Notes: generated from the sequence alone by a model not told the origin. Positions 16,747 through 24,710 are shown, counted from the stretch's first letter. The stretch is 64,000 nt of DNA from Shumkonia mesophila (GCF_026163695.1 NZ_JAOTID010000008.1:51217-115216); one strand, 5' to 3'. Translations and numbers: made by a program.

Positions 16747-18657
16747 TCAGTCGTTGGTGCTGACGAGCGAACTCACCGACAGCAGCGTGAAGGGCAGCGG
16801 CGTGTCCTGCGCGATGCGCCAGAGCGGTGCCGTTCCGGTGTTCCGCCAGCCGAAAGCCCGCACCGTCTTGTCGCCCGTGAAGACGGACAGCGAGAAATCC
16901 AGGGTGGCGCCGCCAAAACGCTTGAACGGCACTTCGGTATAGCCGCGCCCGGTATCGAGCCTGAGCGCCGAGGTCTCGTGCAGACGGAAAGTCGATTCGA
17001 CATGGCGGATCCTGCCGCCCTGGCTGGCGCCGCCCACGTCCATCGGGGCCGGCGGCAGCGGCTCGATAACGTGGGCGAAGCCCAGTCCGATCTGGACCGA
17101 GCGGGCCGGCGGATCGATGGAAACGGCCCCGGCGCCCACCTCGGCCTCGGCCCGCACCGCCCCGTCGGCCACCACCTTGACGATGCGCCCCTCGAGATGG
17201 GCGAGACCGCTCCATTCGTCCTGCGGTTCGCCGGCGATGCCGGTGATCCCGGCGTCGACCGCCAGCGAGGCGTCGAAGACCTCGATGAAAAAGGCGCCGT
17301 CCCGTTCGACCAGTACGTAGGTTTCATCGCCCACCACGGCAACCGAGCGGAACGCCCCCTGCGTCTCCTGCACGCTCCAGGCCGTCACTTTTTCGGCCCG
17401 GTAGATGGTGACGGTTCCCAGTCGGCCGTCGCCCATAACAACATGCATCAGGCGCCTCGCCTTGTCGAAGTCCTGGTCCCTGGGCGCCGTCACCAGGTGG
17501 CGGGCCAGCATCGCCAGGTCGTCGGATTGATAGGCCTGTTCGATGTCGGCGAACACGAACTCGCGCAGGTCGCCGAGGCTTCGCGAAACGAACAGCGTCG
17601 CTCCGTCGACGTCGCGCGGCGGAATGGTGCGATCGACCGGCGAGCCCACCCGCGTCTGCCGATTCAACTGGATGTTGGCCGGCGTCAAAGGATCGCCGGT
17701 CACCATCCACTCCGCCCCCGAGGTGAAGACCTGCAGGTGCCGGCCGGAGAAGACGGCGCGAATGGCGTTCACCTGGTCCGACAGGATGGCGAACTCGATG
17801 GCCTCGTCGTCCAGCCCCTCGCCGAGATCGAAATTGAAAAGGTCTGCCGACTGCGAAAGCCACAGCCGGTTCGGCAGGTCGCGCGAGCCGCCGATGACCA
17901 TGCGGTCCTGGTGGAACACCACCGATGTCGGCCAACCGCGGAGGGCGGAGAACGCCTGCTCCTCCCATTCCTTGGTGGCACCGGTCGAGGATAGGGTCTC
18001 CTTGGTCGCCGCCTGCACCTGGGTCGCCGAGGTGAAGGCGGTGATCTCTACCTCCTTCTCCTGGATGTGCAGGCGCGTTCCGACATGCCCGGCCGCGAAC
18101 ACCGCCGTCGAGGCGGTCAGGGTAATGGCGCCCGAGGTGGCACTGGGCGTTACCGTGACCTCTTCGCCGGCGAACTTGTGGTACGGTTGGAAGATCTTGC
18201 CGTCCTTCTCGAAGAAGGCCCAACCGGCGATCGTCCAGGTACCGTCGGCGGTACGCGTAATTTTCCTGGGCGGCACCTCGGGATGAAGCACCAGCAGCGT
18301 ATCGGCGCTTTGCGTCCAGGTGATCTGGCCGATCTGCGCGGCCGTCCATGGGGTATCGAGGGATCGGTGACCGCCGCTTTCGGGATCGGGATAGATGTCG
18401 ACCTTGCCGTCGGTAAAGACCAGCAGATAAACCTGCTCGGTATTGAACTCGAAGGCCACCAGCCGCCCGTCGCCGCGCGCCGTTTCCACATAGCGCAGGC
18501 CGGGCCGGCGCGACACGCCGCCGGTCGGATGAATGAAGACGTTGCGCAACCGGGCCGCCCCGTTGGCATAGGCCGAAAGATCGCCGCGACCGAGCAGGAC
18601 GGGGGAAATTTCGCCGCCCGTGAAACTGGTCTTCTGGGTGCGCAGGTTGGGCATCAC
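16747..18657 (-). CDS. Tail tubular protein B (T7 gp12-like)
   Basis: A 636-residue nozzle protein. It starts with the family hallmark TSFTGGEISPVLLGRGDLSA followed by ANGAARLRNVFIHPTGGVSR and RPGLRYV. Later segments (VVFHQDRMVIGGSRDLPNRL, VFSGRHLQVFTSGAEWMV, DVDGATLFVSRSLGDLREFV) match the beta-propeller of tail tube B. It begins 4 bases inside the end of tail tube A (ATGA), indicating coupled synthesis of the two tail components. Length is within the usual range for the family. Confidence 0.88.
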   Translation of the reverse strand: MMPNLRTQKTSFTGGEISPVLLGRGDLSAYANGAARLRNVFIHPTGGVSRRPGLRYVETARGDGRLVAFEFNTEQVYLLVFTDGKVDIYPDPESGGHRSLDTPWTAAQIGQITWTQSADTLLVLHPEVPPRKITRTADGTWTIAGWAFFEKDGKIFQPYHKFAGEEVTVTPSATSGAITLTASTAVFAAGHVGTRLHIQEKEVEITAFTSATQVQAATKETLSSTGATKEWEEQAFSALRGWPTSVVFHQDRMVIGGSRDLPNRLWLSQSADLFNFDLGEGLDDEAIEFAILSDQVNAIRAVFSGRHLQVFTSGAEWMVTGDPLTPANIQLNRQTRVGSPVDRTIPPRDVDGATLFVSRSLGDLREFVFADIEQAYQSDDLAMLARHLVTAPRDQDFDKARRLMHVVMGDGRLGTVTIYRAEKVTAWSVQETQGAFRSVAVVGDETYVLVERDGAFFIEVFDASLAVDAGITGIAGEPQDEWSGLAHLEGRIVKVVADGAVRAEAEVGAGAVSIDPPARSVQIGLGFAHVIEPLPPAPMDVGGASQGGRIRHVESTFRLHETSALRLDTGRGYTEVPFKRFGGATLDFSLSVFTGDKTVRAFGWRNTGTAPLWRIAQDTPLPFTLLSVSSLVSTND

Positions 18658-19223
18658 TGCCTCGCGTCGATCAGCGTGAAGTCGTCAAGGCCGGTCGGCG
18701 TGTCCTGCTGGGCGTCGATCAGCTTGGCCCGCCTGAGTTCCATGTCGGCCAGCTTTTCCAGCATTTCGGCCCGGCTGGTGCTTCCCGTCAGGGGAATGCA
18801 GAATTCGGCGGCCAGGCGGGCGATCAGCACCTGGTCGAAGAACGGCGGAAAATCCGGCTCCTGCGGCCGGAAGATATAGGTCAGCACCACCTCCGGCGCG
18901 TCGGTGTGGAGCCGCCGCTCGGCGATGCGAAACGGGATACCGCGACCCCGCCCTGCCCCGCCGGCCGAAACCGCCCGCAACAGGTCGGAAGGCAACTGGT
19001 AGGCGTAGGCGAAATCGGCCACCGGTTCCGCCGTCAGGCGCGCCAACGTCGCCTGTCCGGTTGCGAAGCGCCACGGATGAACGGACAGCAGGGCGTCGCG
19101 CGTCGTCGGATACAGGTTGGCGGCGATCTCGGCCTCAGCCGTTCCCTCGTCGAACGAGGTTATGGTGTCGCCGCCGATCTTGAGAAGCGCGCGCGAACTG
19201 AGCGCGATGCCGCTGAGAGCCAT
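18654..19223 (-). CDS. Tail tubular protein A (T7 gp11-like)
   Basis: A 189-residue tail-tube adaptor that ends the portal and receives the nozzle. Residues 1-60 (ALLKIGGDTITSFDEGTAEA, NLYPTTRDALLSVHPWRFAT) are the standard gp11-like opening. DFAYAYQLPSDLLRAVS and FFDQVLIARLAAEFCIPLTG follow in family order. ATG 19223, preceded by AAGGGG, is preferred to TTG 19241. It is the first gene after the AT-rich gap at 19241-19320 and overlaps tail tube B by 4 bases. Confidence 0.88.
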   Translation of the reverse strand: MALSGIALSSRALLKIGGDTITSFDEGTAEAEIAANLYPTTRDALLSVHPWRFATGQATLARLTAEPVADFAYAYQLPSDLLRAVSAGGAGRGRGIPFRIAERRLHTDAPEVVLTYIFRPQEPDFPPFFDQVLIARLAAEFCIPLTGSTSRAEMLEKLADMELRRAKLIDAQQDTPTGLDDFTLIDARQ

Positions 19224-19359
19224 CACCCATCCCCTTGCCAAAAGGAAAAATAACTGAAATTAAGTGAATTTATGTTACTCCCGATAATTAACTTATAAAC
19301 AAGTAACTTCGGGGTGGAGAAGCCCCGCGAGCGAGAAAGCCCGCGGGGCGCCCCCGCCG
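19224..19359. other. AT-rich gap with a GC hairpin between decoration and tail genes
   Basis: After the decoration gene (minus strand), GCCCCGCG and CGCGGGGC at about 19322-19349 can pair as a strong stem, but no T-run follows. An AT-rich stretch (19241-19311) follows, which includes GTTACT and AGTAAC inverted arms on the minus strand. The stem could be a leaky terminator or RNA stabiliser after the abundant head genes. The AT-rich part may hold a promoter for the tail genes, though none is clear. Confidence 0.45.
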
Positions 19360-19629
19360 TCAGTCGGTATCGGCGGCACCCACCGCCGTCAGGTCGGCGA
19401 CGTCGACTACGCCGGCCGCGCTGGCGTTGACCAGGAAGATCCCGGCCGCCGGCGCGCCGCCGGTATTGACGTTGGCCATGAGCATGTCGCCGGCGCGCAG
19501 CATGTCGCTGGCCCCATTGAAATAACCCTGGGTATCGACGTCCGCGGCGACATCCGCCGTAGTGTAGTGCCAGAGGGTGAAGCCGTTGGCATAGGCCAGC
19601 ACGCTCAGGTTCTTGGATTGGAAGGCCAT
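19360..19629 (-). CDS. Putative capsid decoration protein
   Basis: An 89-residue protein: MAFQSKNLSVLAYANGFTLW, then HYTTADVAADVDTQGYFNGA and LRAGDMLMANVNTG, then a small-residue tail. Proteins of this size and wording lie immediately after the capsid gene in several podovirus-like clusters, which suggests a head decoration or fibre subunit. It follows the capsid gene by 13 bases. Direct structural evidence is lacking, and placement is the main argument. Confidence 0.6.
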   Translation of the reverse strand: MAFQSKNLSVLAYANGFTLWHYTTADVAADVDTQGYFNGASDMLRAGDMLMANVNTGGAPAAGIFLVNASAAGVVDVADLTAVGAADTD

Positions 19630-19642
19630 GACGGTTCTCCCC

Positions 19643-20464
19643 CTAGCTTTCCAGGCAGCGCATGGCGACCACGCCCGAGGGATCGATCAGGCAGGCACCC
19701 TGGCTCATCATGTTGTTGACGAAGTGGGCCGCCCGATCGCCGTGCCAGGTGATGTCGGTCTTCACCTCGGCCGCCACCGCGTGGCCGATGGCGGTCTTGT
19801 GGTACCAGTAGCAGTGGCGCACCCCGCCCTCGTCCTTGGTCAGGCCGGAATGCGGGATCCACAGGGCACCCAGCCAGCGCTTGGCCTGGGTGCCCTTCCA
19901 CGGCAGCTGGTCGTCGCCGATATAGTCGGCGTTGGCGAACTCCTCGATCCCCAGAAGGTCGCTCCACTGCTTCCAGCCGACGATGGCGTAGCGTTCGCCG
20001 TCGTCCGGCACGTCGGCCTCGCCCAGGATCTCGAAGGCGGCCAGGACCTTGGCCTTGGTTAGACCGTCGGTATCGCCGCCGGCATAGTTGGTACTGGCAT
20101 CCAACCTGGCGATGACCAGCTCGTCGGTCTTGCGGCCCAGGGCGTAGGCGCCGGCCTTGGCGACCACCTGCTGCTCGTTGATGTTGGTCTTGAGCTCGTC
20201 CAACTTGTCCACCCAGTCGCCGGCGTAATAGTCGAACAGCTGGCATTCCACCGGCGTGTGGTCGACGTTCATCACGGGCACCTTGCCGTGCCGCGCCTTG
20301 GTGCTCGCCGTGCCCTTGCCCACCTTCTGGAAGGTGGTCGAGGCGCCGACGATGTTGTCCTTGGTCCGCACCGTGTTGCGCAGCTTCGAGCCCATCTGCT
20401 GGTACTGCAGGTGGACTTCGGCCTGGAAATGCCGGACGAACGATTCATCAACCGTCGTCGACAT
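19643..20464 (-). CDS. Major capsid protein
   Basis: A 273-residue HK97-like coat protein of the podovirus type. The N-terminal arm MSTTVDESFVRHFQAEVHLQ leads to GSKLRNTVRTKDNIVGASTT, then DELVIARLDAST and WKQWSDLLGIEEFANADYIG with GALWIPHSGLT, and it ends in VNNMMSQGACLIDPSGVVAM. That is the order of this capsid family. It is preceded by a leader of about 330 bases and a strong sigma70-like promoter at 20792-20819. The upstream neighbour is the toxin/immunity-like cassette rather than the scaffold gene, which is unusual for podoviruses. Confidence 0.87.
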   Translation of the reverse strand: MSTTVDESFVRHFQAEVHLQYQQMGSKLRNTVRTKDNIVGASTTFQKVGKGTASTKARHGKVPVMNVDHTPVECQLFDYYAGDWVDKLDELKTNINEQQVVAKAGAYALGRKTDELVIARLDASTNYAGGDTDGLTKAKVLAAFEILGEADVPDDGERYAIVGWKQWSDLLGIEEFANADYIGDDQLPWKGTQAKRWLGALWIPHSGLTKDEGGVRHCYWYHKTAIGHAVAAEVKTDITWHGDRAAHFVNNMMSQGACLIDPSGVVAMRCLES

Positions 20465-20791
20465 GCGTCAGTCTCCTTTCCGAAAAGGATGATGTGAAGG
20501 ATCGGCCCGCCCTCGCCACAGCCGATGAACGGCCGCATGCGAGCGGGCAGTGCGCCGGCCCGCCGGTTCCGGCGCTGCCGCCGGGGGATGTGCGCGAAAG
20601 CCCCGCCGGGCCGTGGGCCACGTCACGGCCCACGGTTGTCCGAGAGGGATGATGAAATCGGGAAAATGAATGAGGGGGCAGAAGCCGAAAAAAGACCGTT
20701 CGGCTCTCGTGGAATCGCGGCGCCCCGTCACCGGCCCCAGGAACGCCCGCCGCCCACCGATCCGGGCACACCCGTGGCGTTCACAGGCTTT
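20465..20791 (-). other. Capsid-gene leader, 327 bases, with inverted repeats
   Basis: The stretch between the promoter at 20792-20819 and the capsid start shows no convincing gene. Its short frames on both strands have shadow-like composition. It contains GC-rich complementary blocks, including GTGGGCCACGTCACGGCCCAC near 20613-20633, that could fold in the transcript. A role in late-gene RNA processing or attenuation is possible. Confidence 0.4.
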
Positions 20792-20819
20792 ACTATACAG
20801 GTATTTTTGCCAATGTCAA
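20792..20819 (-). promoter_or_regulatory. Promoter for the capsid/tail/lysis operon with extended upstream motif
   Basis: On the minus strand TTGACA (20819-20814), a 16-base spacer, then TATAGT (20797-20792). Directly upstream is TAGGAAAATATAC, giving TAGGAAAA-ATAC-TTGACAT. Nearly the same block stands before the other phage operon (26643-26615). The site is AT-rich in a high-GC setting and faces the capsid gene. Confidence 0.7.
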
Positions 20820-20899
20820 GTATATTTTCCTAGATATACTGTCAATCAACAGTCCAGCCAGCCCGTGAATTGGCCGATGGCGTTTGACGCTCATCGCGT

Positions 20900-21679
20900 T
20901 TACCGACGCCGCTTCCGGCGTGGCTTGCCTCTGGGTGATGCGGGCGGGAACCCCTCGTCGTCCATCATCCAGGACCAGTCGATCTTTTCACCTTGCCAGA
21001 CCCACCAACGGTTGGGCAGTGGCCAGCCGGCCTGCTCGTACATGCGCACCAGCGGCCAACGGCTGAGGTAGAAATCGTGAGAGAACAAGCGGCCGTAAGG
21101 TAGCGAGCAGCCATCATCGAGCTGAAAATACAGATAGCGCGCCCGCACCGCCCGCTCGCCGCCGGCGATGCGATAGAAGGTGTCGATGAACTCGGGCGTG
21201 CCCCCGAGCATGGTAAGGGCATCGAAATCACAAACCAAACCCCAGGAGCCGTCACGACTGAAGACGCCCATTGGCTCAAGAGGATCCAAGTGGTCGCTTA
21301 CATCGATCATCGCCTCCACTGAGGGGTACACCTGCAAACGGCAGTAGTCGGCCTGGCCCCAAAGATCGCCGGAGCGTCGGCTCATGATCCCGTCCACGAT
21401 CATGTGGTCGATGCCGAATTCCGCCAGCGTCAGGAACAGAGGTTCGTAATAGCTGGCGAAATAGGGCTCGACCGGCGGAAACTCCTTCGAACGCTTTAGG
21501 CCGGGACTGTGATTGAGGCAGTAGAGCGGATTGAAGGGTATCGGCAAACTCCGCCACGACGGGTCCGCAAATGGGCTTTCCTCCGCCCCGACCTCGGCGA
21601 TCGGCTTGATGATGCGATCCCTGATGGGCCGCCAGTCCCGCTCGAATTCCGCGTCCTCGATGATCTTCCATGTACCCAT
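20900..21679 (-). CDS. Candidate immunity protein for the adjacent toxin-like gene
   Basis: A 259-residue soluble protein with no signal peptide and no family I recognise. It is rich in aromatic residues and acidic patches (YFASYYEPLFLTLAEFGIDH, then IDVSDHLDPLEPMG) and ends in a very basic tail (GKPRRKRRR). It starts 12 bases after the stop of the peptidoglycan-binding protein, without a good ribosome binding site, suggesting translational coupling. A cytosolic partner just downstream of a modular secreted-type protein is the classic immunity position, and that is the basis of the call. It does not resemble a virion protein. A chaperone or adaptor for the upstream protein is the main alternative. 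Confidence 0.45.
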   Translation of the reverse strand: MGTWKIIEDAEFERDWRPIRDRIIKPIAEVGAEESPFADPSWRSLPIPFNPLYCLNHSPGLKRSKEFPPVEPYFASYYEPLFLTLAEFGIDHMIVDGIMSRRSGDLWGQADYCRLQVYPSVEAMIDVSDHLDPLEPMGVFSRDGSWGLVCDFDALTMLGGTPEFIDTFYRIAGGERAVRARYLYFQLDDGCSLPYGRLFSHDFYLSRWPLVRMYEQAGWPLPNRWWVWQGEKIDWSWMMDDEGFPPASPRGKPRRKRRR

Positions 21680-21691
21680 GGTAGCAACATA

Positions 21692-23278
21692 TCATGGGCT
21701 AAAGCGCTTTTTAAGCTCAAAGTATTTGCCCGGCCGTTTGACCTGGACGACCAGGGTCGGTTGCCCTTTCGACGAGAACTCCCGCCAGACGACCTTGTGG
21801 TCGGTTTGCGGATTCTTGTACGAGTATAGCCGTTTGTCATCTACGATTTTCGGTTTGATATTTGCGGGATCGCCGCCCCAGGCCCTGACGACGCGATCGA
21901 ACACATCCTTGCCCTCGCCCTTCCCCTCCGTGATATGGGCGCCCCGCCAGTCCGCCTCGTTCTGGATGCCGTCCTGCAGCATCAACTCCTCGACTGGTTG
22001 GCGCAATCGGGGCGGCAGCCTGTTCAACTCACGTTGCGTGACCGGGTCCGGGCGTTCCCCGGCACCGAAATCGTTGGGTCGAGCCAGCTTCTTATACGAG
22101 ACGATATCGGTCATCGGCAATTCGCTGGACTGGTCGGGGAACATTTCGATCTCCGGCTTTCTCGGGCGCTCCGGAAGGGTCTGCGTGCGGTCGGGAAGAT
22201 CGGTGGGATCGGCCGGCGTCTCGATGCGCCCGGGCATCCTCGGCGACTCAGCCGGGGTTTCGGTATGGCTGGGCAGCGGCCGGTCGATGGCGTCGAAGCC
22301 GCGATCATCGGGATCACCGTCCCCGGCTCCGCCAGCCCGACGGAACAGGTGCTCGACGAGGTTGGACAGGCCGCCCGCCCCATAAAGTTGCAACGTCACC
22401 TCCGGGGGGAGGGGGGGCATCCCGGACGTTGCCTTTCCGTCAGGCGCTGCCGCCCCTGGCGCCGGCACCTTGCCGTACTTGTCGTAGAGCTGCTTGCCGA
22501 CGATGCCGGCGCCACCGCCCCCCAAGGCCCCCAAGGCCCACGGAACGAGTACCGCCGGGGCGACAGCCACCTGCGACTCGCCGGGGTTGGGCCGGCGGCC
22601 GCCGGATCCGGCGGCCGGCTTGCCGCCTGTCTGCGGATAGCCGACGGGCTCGTCTGCGCGGATCGACGAAGTCGGCACCTTCCGCCAGTCGATGCCAGCG
22701 CGGTCCATGGCCTGCAAACCGTCGACAATGCGGGCCACCTGGTCGGCCTGGCGGCTTCCGTCCGCCGGGCGCGGCGCGGTTCCGAACGCCGGCAGTTCGA
22801 CGCGCGGCGCCGACACGCCGGAGAGAGCCTCGGGTTCGGCGCGCTTCCCCACCCTGTCGCCCAGCGCGCGGATGGTCCCGCCACCGGGATTGAGCACGCC
22901 GTCGACGACAAGGTTGTTCTCTGCCTGGAAGCGCTCGATGCCCTTTTTCAGGCGCGCCCCGTAATAGCCGGTGGGACCATCCGTTTCCCCGAGGTCGAGG
23001 TGTCCGACGGCCCCCAACAGGCGTTCCACCTTGGCGACGTCCTCCGGTCGGTTGGCGTCGGCCGCGCCGCTGCCCACCGGACCGAAGAGAGTGATGCCGA
23101 CATCGTCGTCGGGGCGAAATAGCCCGACCTTCCAATCGGGCGTCCGCAGCCGGCCAAAGGGGTCGGGGCGCCGCCCCCAACCTCCTCGTCCCAGGCGGCC
23201 CAGGGGATCGGGAATGTAGACATCGCCGTCAGCGCGCCCGGACGGCGTCACGCCGTCCAGCCATGAATGCAGGCTCAT
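21692..23278 (-). CDS. Modular peptidoglycan-binding protein with unassigned C-terminal domain, candidate phage-borne toxin
   Basis: A 528-residue protein. Residues 75-142 form a PG_binding_1-like domain (VAKVERLLGAVGHLDLGETD, then GPTGYYGARLKKGIERFQAE, then VVDGVLNPGGGTIRAL). A Gly/Ala-rich hydrophobic stretch covers 237-262. A Pro/Glu/Thr-rich linker covers 330-385. Residues 388-528 are a compact charged domain (RLPPRLRQPVEELMLQDGIQ, DVFDRVVRAWGGD, SYKNPQTDHKVVWREFSSKG) ending in basic YFELKKRFSP. That N-terminal targeting plus linker plus small C-terminal layout is typical of polymorphic toxins. The toxic activity is unknown. ATG 23278 has GGAGAG upstream. It could instead replace a large ejection protein. 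Confidence 0.55.
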   Translation of the reverse strand: MSLHSWLDGVTPSGRADGDVYIPDPLGRLGRGGWGRRPDPFGRLRTPDWKVGLFRPDDDVGITLFGPVGSGAADANRPEDVAKVERLLGAVGHLDLGETDGPTGYYGARLKKGIERFQAENNLVVDGVLNPGGGTIRALGDRVGKRAEPEALSGVSAPRVELPAFGTAPRPADGSRQADQVARIVDGLQAMDRAGIDWRKVPTSSIRADEPVGYPQTGGKPAAGSGGRRPNPGESQVAVAPAVLVPWALGALGGGGAGIVGKQLYDKYGKVPAPGAAAPDGKATSGMPPLPPEVTLQLYGAGGLSNLVEHLFRRAGGAGDGDPDDRGFDAIDRPLPSHTETPAESPRMPGRIETPADPTDLPDRTQTLPERPRKPEIEMFPDQSSELPMTDIVSYKKLARPNDFGAGERPDPVTQRELNRLPPRLRQPVEELMLQDGIQNEADWRGAHITEGKGEGKDVFDRVVRAWGGDPANIKPKIVDDKRLYSYKNPQTDHKVVWREFSSKGQPTLVVQVKRPGKYFELKKRFSP

Positions 23279-23311
23279 CGCGAAACTCTCCGCTATTCGG
23301 GAAGCAGATAC

Positions 23312-23337
23312 AAAAAAGCCGCCCCTCGCAGGGCGGC
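23312..23337 (-). terminator. Rho-independent terminator upstream of the toxin-like gene
   Basis: On the minus strand GCCGCCC and GGGCGGC pair around TGCGAG and are followed by TTTTTT. The hairpin lies 34 bases ahead of ATG 23278, so the cassette is insulated from upstream phage transcription and needs its own promoter or read-through. Confidence 0.85.
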
Positions 23338-23361
23338 GTTCATCAGGTGCGAGCGGAAGCC

Positions 23362-23640
23362 CTAGACACCGGCGGGCGGATCGAAATCCAAAAAGGCGAC
23401 CGGCACCGCCTCGGTCAGCCAGACACCGTTGGCCGAAAGGAAGAAGACGTGTCCGGCGGCATGTATGGCTCCGGCGCGCACCCGCAGGACGACCGGCTTG
23501 CCGCGCCGCCCACCGACGTGGACGGCGGTCTCGTAACCGCCGCTCAGATGAACGTGAGACGAGCCATGGCCCGCAATCCCTGGCGCCGGATGCCCTCGAC
23601 GGCAGTCCTTCGATCAAAAGGGGCGGGTGCCGGGGCCCGG
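23362..23640 (-). pseudogene. Decayed RNA 2'-phosphotransferase (KptA/Tpt1) fragment
   Basis: The minus-strand frame ending at TAG 23362 reads SHVHLSGGYETAVHVG, then RRGKPVVLRVRAGAIHAAG, then HVFFLSANGVWLTEAVPVAF. This is the C-terminal half of KptA/Tpt1, the NAD-dependent enzyme that removes a 2'-phosphate from spliced or repaired RNA. The preceding family segment (VEGIRRQGLRAMAR) is found in a different frame immediately upstream, so one base has been lost near 23552. The N-terminal 100 or so residues are absent, no start codon is available, and the remnant is bounded by two terminators. It is not functional as a protein. Confidence 0.75.
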
Positions 23641-23652
23641 GCCCCGGCACCC
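23616..23652 (-). terminator. Terminator after the scaffold gene, built on a 28-base perfect palindrome
   Basis: Bases 23625-23652 read the same on both strands. The arms are GGGTGCCGGGGCCC and GGGCCCCGGCACCC, so the RNA stem has almost no loop. On the minus strand it is followed by GCCCCTTTT. It lies 30 bases after the scaffold stop and would end the portal-scaffold transcript. Confidence 0.7.
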
Positions 23653-23682
23653 TGGGGGAGCGGCGGGAGGAAGGGACCGCGC

Positions 23683-24402
23683 TCACCCCCGGCCCGGGAA
23701 CAGCCTTTTGAAGCCGTCCCGGACCTTTCCGACCACCGCCGGATCGCGCTCCCGCCAATAGCGGGGGTCGCGCATCATTTCCTTGATATCCCCTTCCGAG
23801 AAGCCGAGGCCGGAGGCATCCCCGCCCGCCCCCAGGAGGGGCTCACCGTGGCCCATCATGCGTTCGAGCGCCAGCACTCCCTCATAGGTGCACGAAAGTG
23901 CCTCGAACACCTCGCCCGGCAGTTTTTCGCGGCCCCAGGTGGCAAGCTGGCGGGCGGTCTCGCGCCAGCGCTCGGGCCCGCCGTAATGGCGAACCAAGCG
24001 GTCGACCTGATTGCGCGCCTCGAACTCGCCCGCCACTTGGCCGACCAGGGCCGGCAGGTAGGTGTTGGCCAGCTCGTAGACGAGCTGCGCCTGGTCCTGG
24101 CTGAAGCCGGCCTCATGGAGGCGGGCGTTGACTTCAGGATCGGGGCCGATGGGGCCTTTGCCGGGATCAATCTCATAGGCCTCGGCGGTGTCGGGAACGC
24201 CGCGGCCGGCCAGGCCGCCCAGCTTGCGCTCCAGTTCGCCGTAGGATTTGGCCAGGGCCTCCAGCCGCACTTCGCCGGCTTCCTCGTCCCAAAACTTGTC
24301 GGGAATGACGGCGGGCCGCGCCATGCGGATTTCGGCCGCCGCACGGCCAGTCTCGGGAGCTTCTTCCTCGATCGTCGGGGCATCGTTTTCGATGTCGGTC
24401 AT
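23683..24402 (-). CDS. Phage scaffolding / capsid assembly protein
   Basis: A 239-residue acidic, helical protein. It has an acidic N-terminus (MTDIENDAPTIEEEAPETGR), a VIPDKFWDEEAGEVRLEALAKSYGELERKLG helix region near residues 33-65, and a segment with PDPEVNARLHEAGFSQDQAQ and VYELANTYLPALVGQ. It ends in a short basic tail (DGFKRLFPGRG) as expected for coat binding. The pattern LAKSYGELERK is recurrent in podoviral scaffold proteins. ATG 24402 has GAGGAGG 8 bases upstream. It normally precedes the capsid gene directly, but here a cassette of about 2.8 kb intervenes. Confidence 0.8.
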   Translation of the reverse strand: MTDIENDAPTIEEEAPETGRAAAEIRMARPAVIPDKFWDEEAGEVRLEALAKSYGELERKLGGLAGRGVPDTAEAYEIDPGKGPIGPDPEVNARLHEAGFSQDQAQLVYELANTYLPALVGQVAGEFEARNQVDRLVRHYGGPERWRETARQLATWGREKLPGEVFEALSCTYEGVLALERMMGHGEPLLGAGGDASGLGFSEGDIKEMMRDPRYWRERDPAVVGKVRDGFKRLFPGRG

Positions 24403-24434
24403 CGTCGTGTCCTCCTCTCGGTCTGGACGGGGGG

Positions 24435-24710
24435 TCAACCGGCTTGGCGGCCCCGTTCGATCAGGGCGTTGACATAGGCGACCAACTGGCGCTGGCCCTC
24501 GGCGTGGCGGAGCTGCGCATCCGAAGCACCGGGGCCATGCGCGCGGCCGAGCGTGATGGCCCGGAGGTGGTCCATCACCCGGCCGCCGTCGTCGCCGCGA
24601 AAGCAGCGGGCGAAGGCCTTCGCCAGATCGGGATCGGCGGGCTCGCCATCGCCGGCCGGCATGGCGCCCGCCGGCTCGAACCAAGCCCAACCGGGATCAT
24701 GAAGGGACAT
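24435..24710 (-). CDS. Bbp19-like small head protein
   Basis: A 91-residue protein. The conserved-looking core is DLAKAFARCFRGDDGGRVMD, then HLRAITLGRA, then RHAEGQRQLVAYVNALIERG. This matches small proteins encoded between portal and scaffold in Bordetella BPP-1-like podoviruses (Bbp19 type). Its function is unknown. It overlaps the end of the portal gene by 14 bases, supporting operon structure. Confidence 0.65.
   Translation of the reverse strand: MSLHDPGWAWFEPAGAMPAGDGEPADPDLAKAFARCFRGDDGGRVMDHLRAITLGRAHGPGASDAQLRHAEGQRQLVAYVNALIERGRQAG

Noticed and set aside
9146-18879. Long plus-strand frames opposite the phage genes (for example 11171-12379, 16978-17994)
   Set aside because: They are antisense shadows of intact minus-strand virion genes, with shadow-like composition and no recognisable motif. 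High GC content produces such frames freely.
19241-19311. A third copy of the AGGAAAA-TTGACAT promoter block (AGGAAAAATAACTGAAAT)
   Set aside because: It is on the opposite strand to the late genes, lacks TTGACA, and matches only over the A-rich part, as expected in AT-rich sequence.
20468-20731. 87-residue frame between the capsid promoter and the capsid gene
   Set aside because: Its composition (Arg/Pro/Ala/His-rich) is that of non-coding high-GC sequence and there is no ribosome binding site. It is treated as leader.
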